DNA of 6,479 bases from Candidatus Odinarchaeota archaeon (GTDB lineage: Archaea > Asgardarchaeota > Baldrarchaeia > Baldrarchaeales > DXJG01): NCBI GenBank assembly GCA_021158895.1, contig JAGGSW010000092.1:1-6479 (forward strand), given 5' to 3'. The notes under the pieces are model-generated. The model saw only the letters and a list, made by a program, of their open reading frames with translations. It searched no databases and was not told where the DNA came from. Position 1 is the first letter of the stretch. Each line of letters opens with the position of its first letter. A program made the position numbers and the translations under genes. This document shows, piece after piece, positions 4,767 through 6,479 of this stretch.

Positions 4767-6359
4767 ATGACAAAAAGCTGGCTGAATGCTAAATCAACAA
4801 CTGGCACAAGAACGAGAGTAGCTGACATTTCACCCCTCAGCGGAATGTGCCCAATCTGTATAAAAGAATGCCCAGTTCTCTGCGAAATTGGAAAATCTGC
4901 TTTTAGAGGAAGAGAAGTTCTATATCCATCTCCAGAGTATTTTGGCGACAGCACGGCTGCAGCAAATAAGGACTTTGGTCTAGACTGGTCTCATTTACAG
5001 ATAATGGTTGAAGTAAGAGGAGCAAAAGGAATTGAAGCCAATTCTGATGTCGCAATATTCCCAAACGTTAGCATTGAGACAAGCCTCGGAGGAATACCAC
5101 TTAAAGTACCTGTACTCATAGCAGCTCTAGGCTCAACATACGTAGCAAAAAGAAATTGGGATGGACTAGCAATAGGTGCAGCAATCTCAGGAACAATTCA
5201 GACAGTCGGAGAAAACGTTTGTGGAATGGATCCAGAAGCACAAATTACCAATGGCAAAGTGACATATTCAAAAGACCTTGAATACAGAGTAAAAACATAC
5301 AAGGAATGGTGGGATGGAAAACACGGCGATATTGTAGTCCAAACAAACGTTGAAGACCAAAGACTAGGCGTAGACGTTTACGCGATTTCCAAACTAGAAG
5401 TCAATGTAATTGAAAGAAAATGGGGACAAGGTGCCAAGGCTATTGGTGGAGAAGTCAGAATTAGCGATTTAAACAAAGCTATTATGCTTAAAAAACGTGG
5501 ATACATCGTAATTCCAGACCCAGAAGACCCTGTAGTACAAGAAGCATTTAAAGACGGTATAATTAAGACGTTCGAAAGACACAGCAGAGTTGGTATGCCA
5601 ACTCTAAAAGACTTTGTCGAAGACATCGAGTGGTTAAGAGAGCAAGGAGCAAAGAAAGTATTCTTAAAGACCGGTGCATACAGACCTGAAGTAGTTGCAT
5701 GGACCTTGAAAGTCGCTTCAGAAGCAAAAATAGATGCTGTAACCTTTGACGGTGCTGGCGGTGGAACTGGTATGAGTCCAGTACCAATGATGGACGAATG
5801 TGCAACACCAACAGTCTACTTGGAAGCTCAAGTATTAAAGTGTCTTGAAATCTTAAAGAAGAAAGGCAAACACATACCTGACATAGCTATGGCAGGCGGA
5901 TTCATAAATGAAACACAAATATTCAAAGCAATCGCAATGAGCAACTTTGGCGACGGACCTTATGTGAAAGCCATCTCAATGGCTAGAGCACCTATAACAG
6001 CAGTAATGAAAGCCACATACTTCACCGAACTTGCCAAAGAAGGAAAATTACCAAGCACATTCGCAAAACTATATGGCGACACTCCTGAGAAGTTCTTCGC
6101 AGTTATTCCAGAACTTAAGAAACGATTTGGCGATGACTGGAAGAAACTACCTCCAGGTGCAATTGGATTATACTCATACTTCGTGGACAGAATTGGCACA
6201 GGTCTTCGACAATTAATGGCTGGAGCCAGAAAATGGAAGCTTGAACTACTGGACAGAAAAGACCTAGCGTCCTTAACAGAAAGAGCAAGAAGAGTTACTG
6301 GCATTCCAACAATTGACGAACTTGCTGAAGAAGAAATTGAAAGAATACTTGCAGATTAA
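4767..6359 (+). CDS. FMN-binding glutamate synthase domain protein (GltB-central-domain-like) with N-terminal Cys quartet
   Basis: This 530-residue protein corresponds to the FMN-binding barrel of glutamate synthase (COG0069-type). The N-terminal Ntn glutaminase domain and the C-terminal GXGXG domain of full GltB are absent. Landmarks are GQGAKAIGGEV (221-230 region, matching GltB GQGAKPGEGG), KTGAY (301-305), DGAGGGTGMSP (328-338, matching GltB DGGTGASP) and AGGF (376-379), the barrel's phosphate-binding end. The N-terminus has C28-P-I-C31-IKE-C35-PVL-C39, a C-x2-C-x3-C-x3-C pattern that could hold an iron-sulfur cluster or zinc. The CHLNTC-type 3Fe-4S cysteines that follow this region in GltB are missing: the stretch after SMARAPITAVM has no Cys. 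By homology it handles a 2-oxoglutarate/glutamate-type flavin reaction, but it would need partner proteins for ammonia and electrons, and none is encoded nearby. A different amino-acid reaction is possible. It appears monocistronic. Confidence 0.88.
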   Translation: MTKSWLNAKSTTGTRTRVADISPLSGMCPICIKECPVLCEIGKSAFRGREVLYPSPEYFGDSTAAANKDFGLDWSHLQIMVEVRGAKGIEANSDVAIFPNVSIETSLGGIPLKVPVLIAALGSTYVAKRNWDGLAIGAAISGTIQTVGENVCGMDPEAQITNGKVTYSKDLEYRVKTYKEWWDGKHGDIVVQTNVEDQRLGVDVYAISKLEVNVIERKWGQGAKAIGGEVRISDLNKAIMLKKRGYIVIPDPEDPVVQEAFKDGIIKTFERHSRVGMPTLKDFVEDIEWLREQGAKKVFLKTGAYRPEVVAWTLKVASEAKIDAVTFDGAGGGTGMSPVPMMDECATPTVYLEAQVLKCLEILKKKGKHIPDIAMAGGFINETQIFKAIAMSNFGDGPYVKAISMARAPITAVMKATYFTELAKEGKLPSTFAKLYGDTPEKFFAVIPELKKRFGDDWKKLPPGAIGLYSYFVDRIGTGLRQLMAGARKWKLELLDRKDLASLTERARRVTGIPTIDELAEEEIERILAD

Positions 6360-6374
6360 TATTTTAAACTATAA

Positions 6375-6402
6375 TTTCTTTTATTTTACGCATTTTGTTT
6401 TT
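6375..6402 (+). terminator. T-rich transcription terminator of the flavoprotein gene
   Basis: Starting about 15 nt after the stop codon, the plus strand has successive T runs (ATTTCTTTTATTTT, then TTTTGTTTTTC) without a strong hairpin. This fits archaeal oligo-T termination. Confidence 0.55.
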
Positions 6403-6451
6403 CTACTTACGTTTTGATTACTTAGATTTCAAGTTTATTGATTTTATCGGA

Positions 6452-6467
6452 ATATTAAATTTAAATA
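6452..6467 (+). promoter_or_regulatory. Possible TATA box for a gene beyond the right edge
   Basis: The A/T block ATATTAAATTTAAATA near the end of the window resembles the other TATA boxes here. No coding start is visible before the edge, and the block could equally be plain AT-rich spacer. Confidence 0.2.
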
Positions 6468-6479
6468 GCTTATCGAGAT

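Noticed and set aside
5378..6304. Several open frames of 60-115 codons antisense to or out of frame with the flavoprotein gene.
   Set aside because: They lie wholly within a well-conserved coding gene, lack domain motifs and visible ribosome sites, and are explained as shadow frames.

Overview
The window looks like AT-rich chromosomal DNA from an archaeon, probably an uncultured member of the Thermoproteota/Bathyarchaeia side of the tree. That lineage call is an impression from protein style, not a computed result. Evidence for Archaea: genes are preceded by GGTG/GGAGG ribosome sites matching the archaeal anti-Shine-Dalgarno; short TATA-like A/T boxes lie about 25-30 nt before likely transcript starts; the sirtuin resembles Archaeoglobus Sir2-Af1; and the glutamate-synthase-like flavoprotein lacks the glutaminase domain of bacterial GltB. 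I see no RNA gene, mobile element or CRISPR array.

Layout. At the left edge, on the minus strand, a two-gene unit runs leftward: a small four-helix membrane protein (938-1378, GTG start), then, 12 nt later, a histone-deacetylase-fold hydrolase (1-925) whose C-terminus lies off the window. Divergent from it, across about 60 nt, is a class III sirtuin (1454-2197, +). Convergent with the sirtuin is a minus-strand GNAT acetyltransferase fused to a thioredoxin-like CPFC domain (2277 to about 3065). Its frame is broken twice at A-runs, and the two breaks cancel. Next on the minus strand is an M20/ArgE-DapE-type metallo-deacylase (3255-4412). A 350-nt divergent intergenic region with a T-rich strand then separates it from a plus-strand FMN-binding glutamate-synthase-domain protein (4767-6359), which is followed by a T-rich terminator-like tract.

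Functionally, four neighbouring genes encode enzymes that add or remove acyl groups: HDAC-fold deacetylase, NAD-dependent deacylase, GNAT acetyltransferase and M20 deacylase. This could be a protein or small-molecule acylation/deacylation neighbourhood, but the genes lie in separate transcription units and the link is only inferred. The flavoprotein belongs to glutamate/ammonia metabolism by homology. It carries an N-terminal Cys quartet and lacks the usual 3Fe-4S cysteines of GltB, so its actual reaction is uncertain.

Several starts were moved from the longest possible ORF, because the upstream start codon lies within or directly before the Shine-Dalgarno of a better-placed start (sirtuin, flavoprotein, GNAT).
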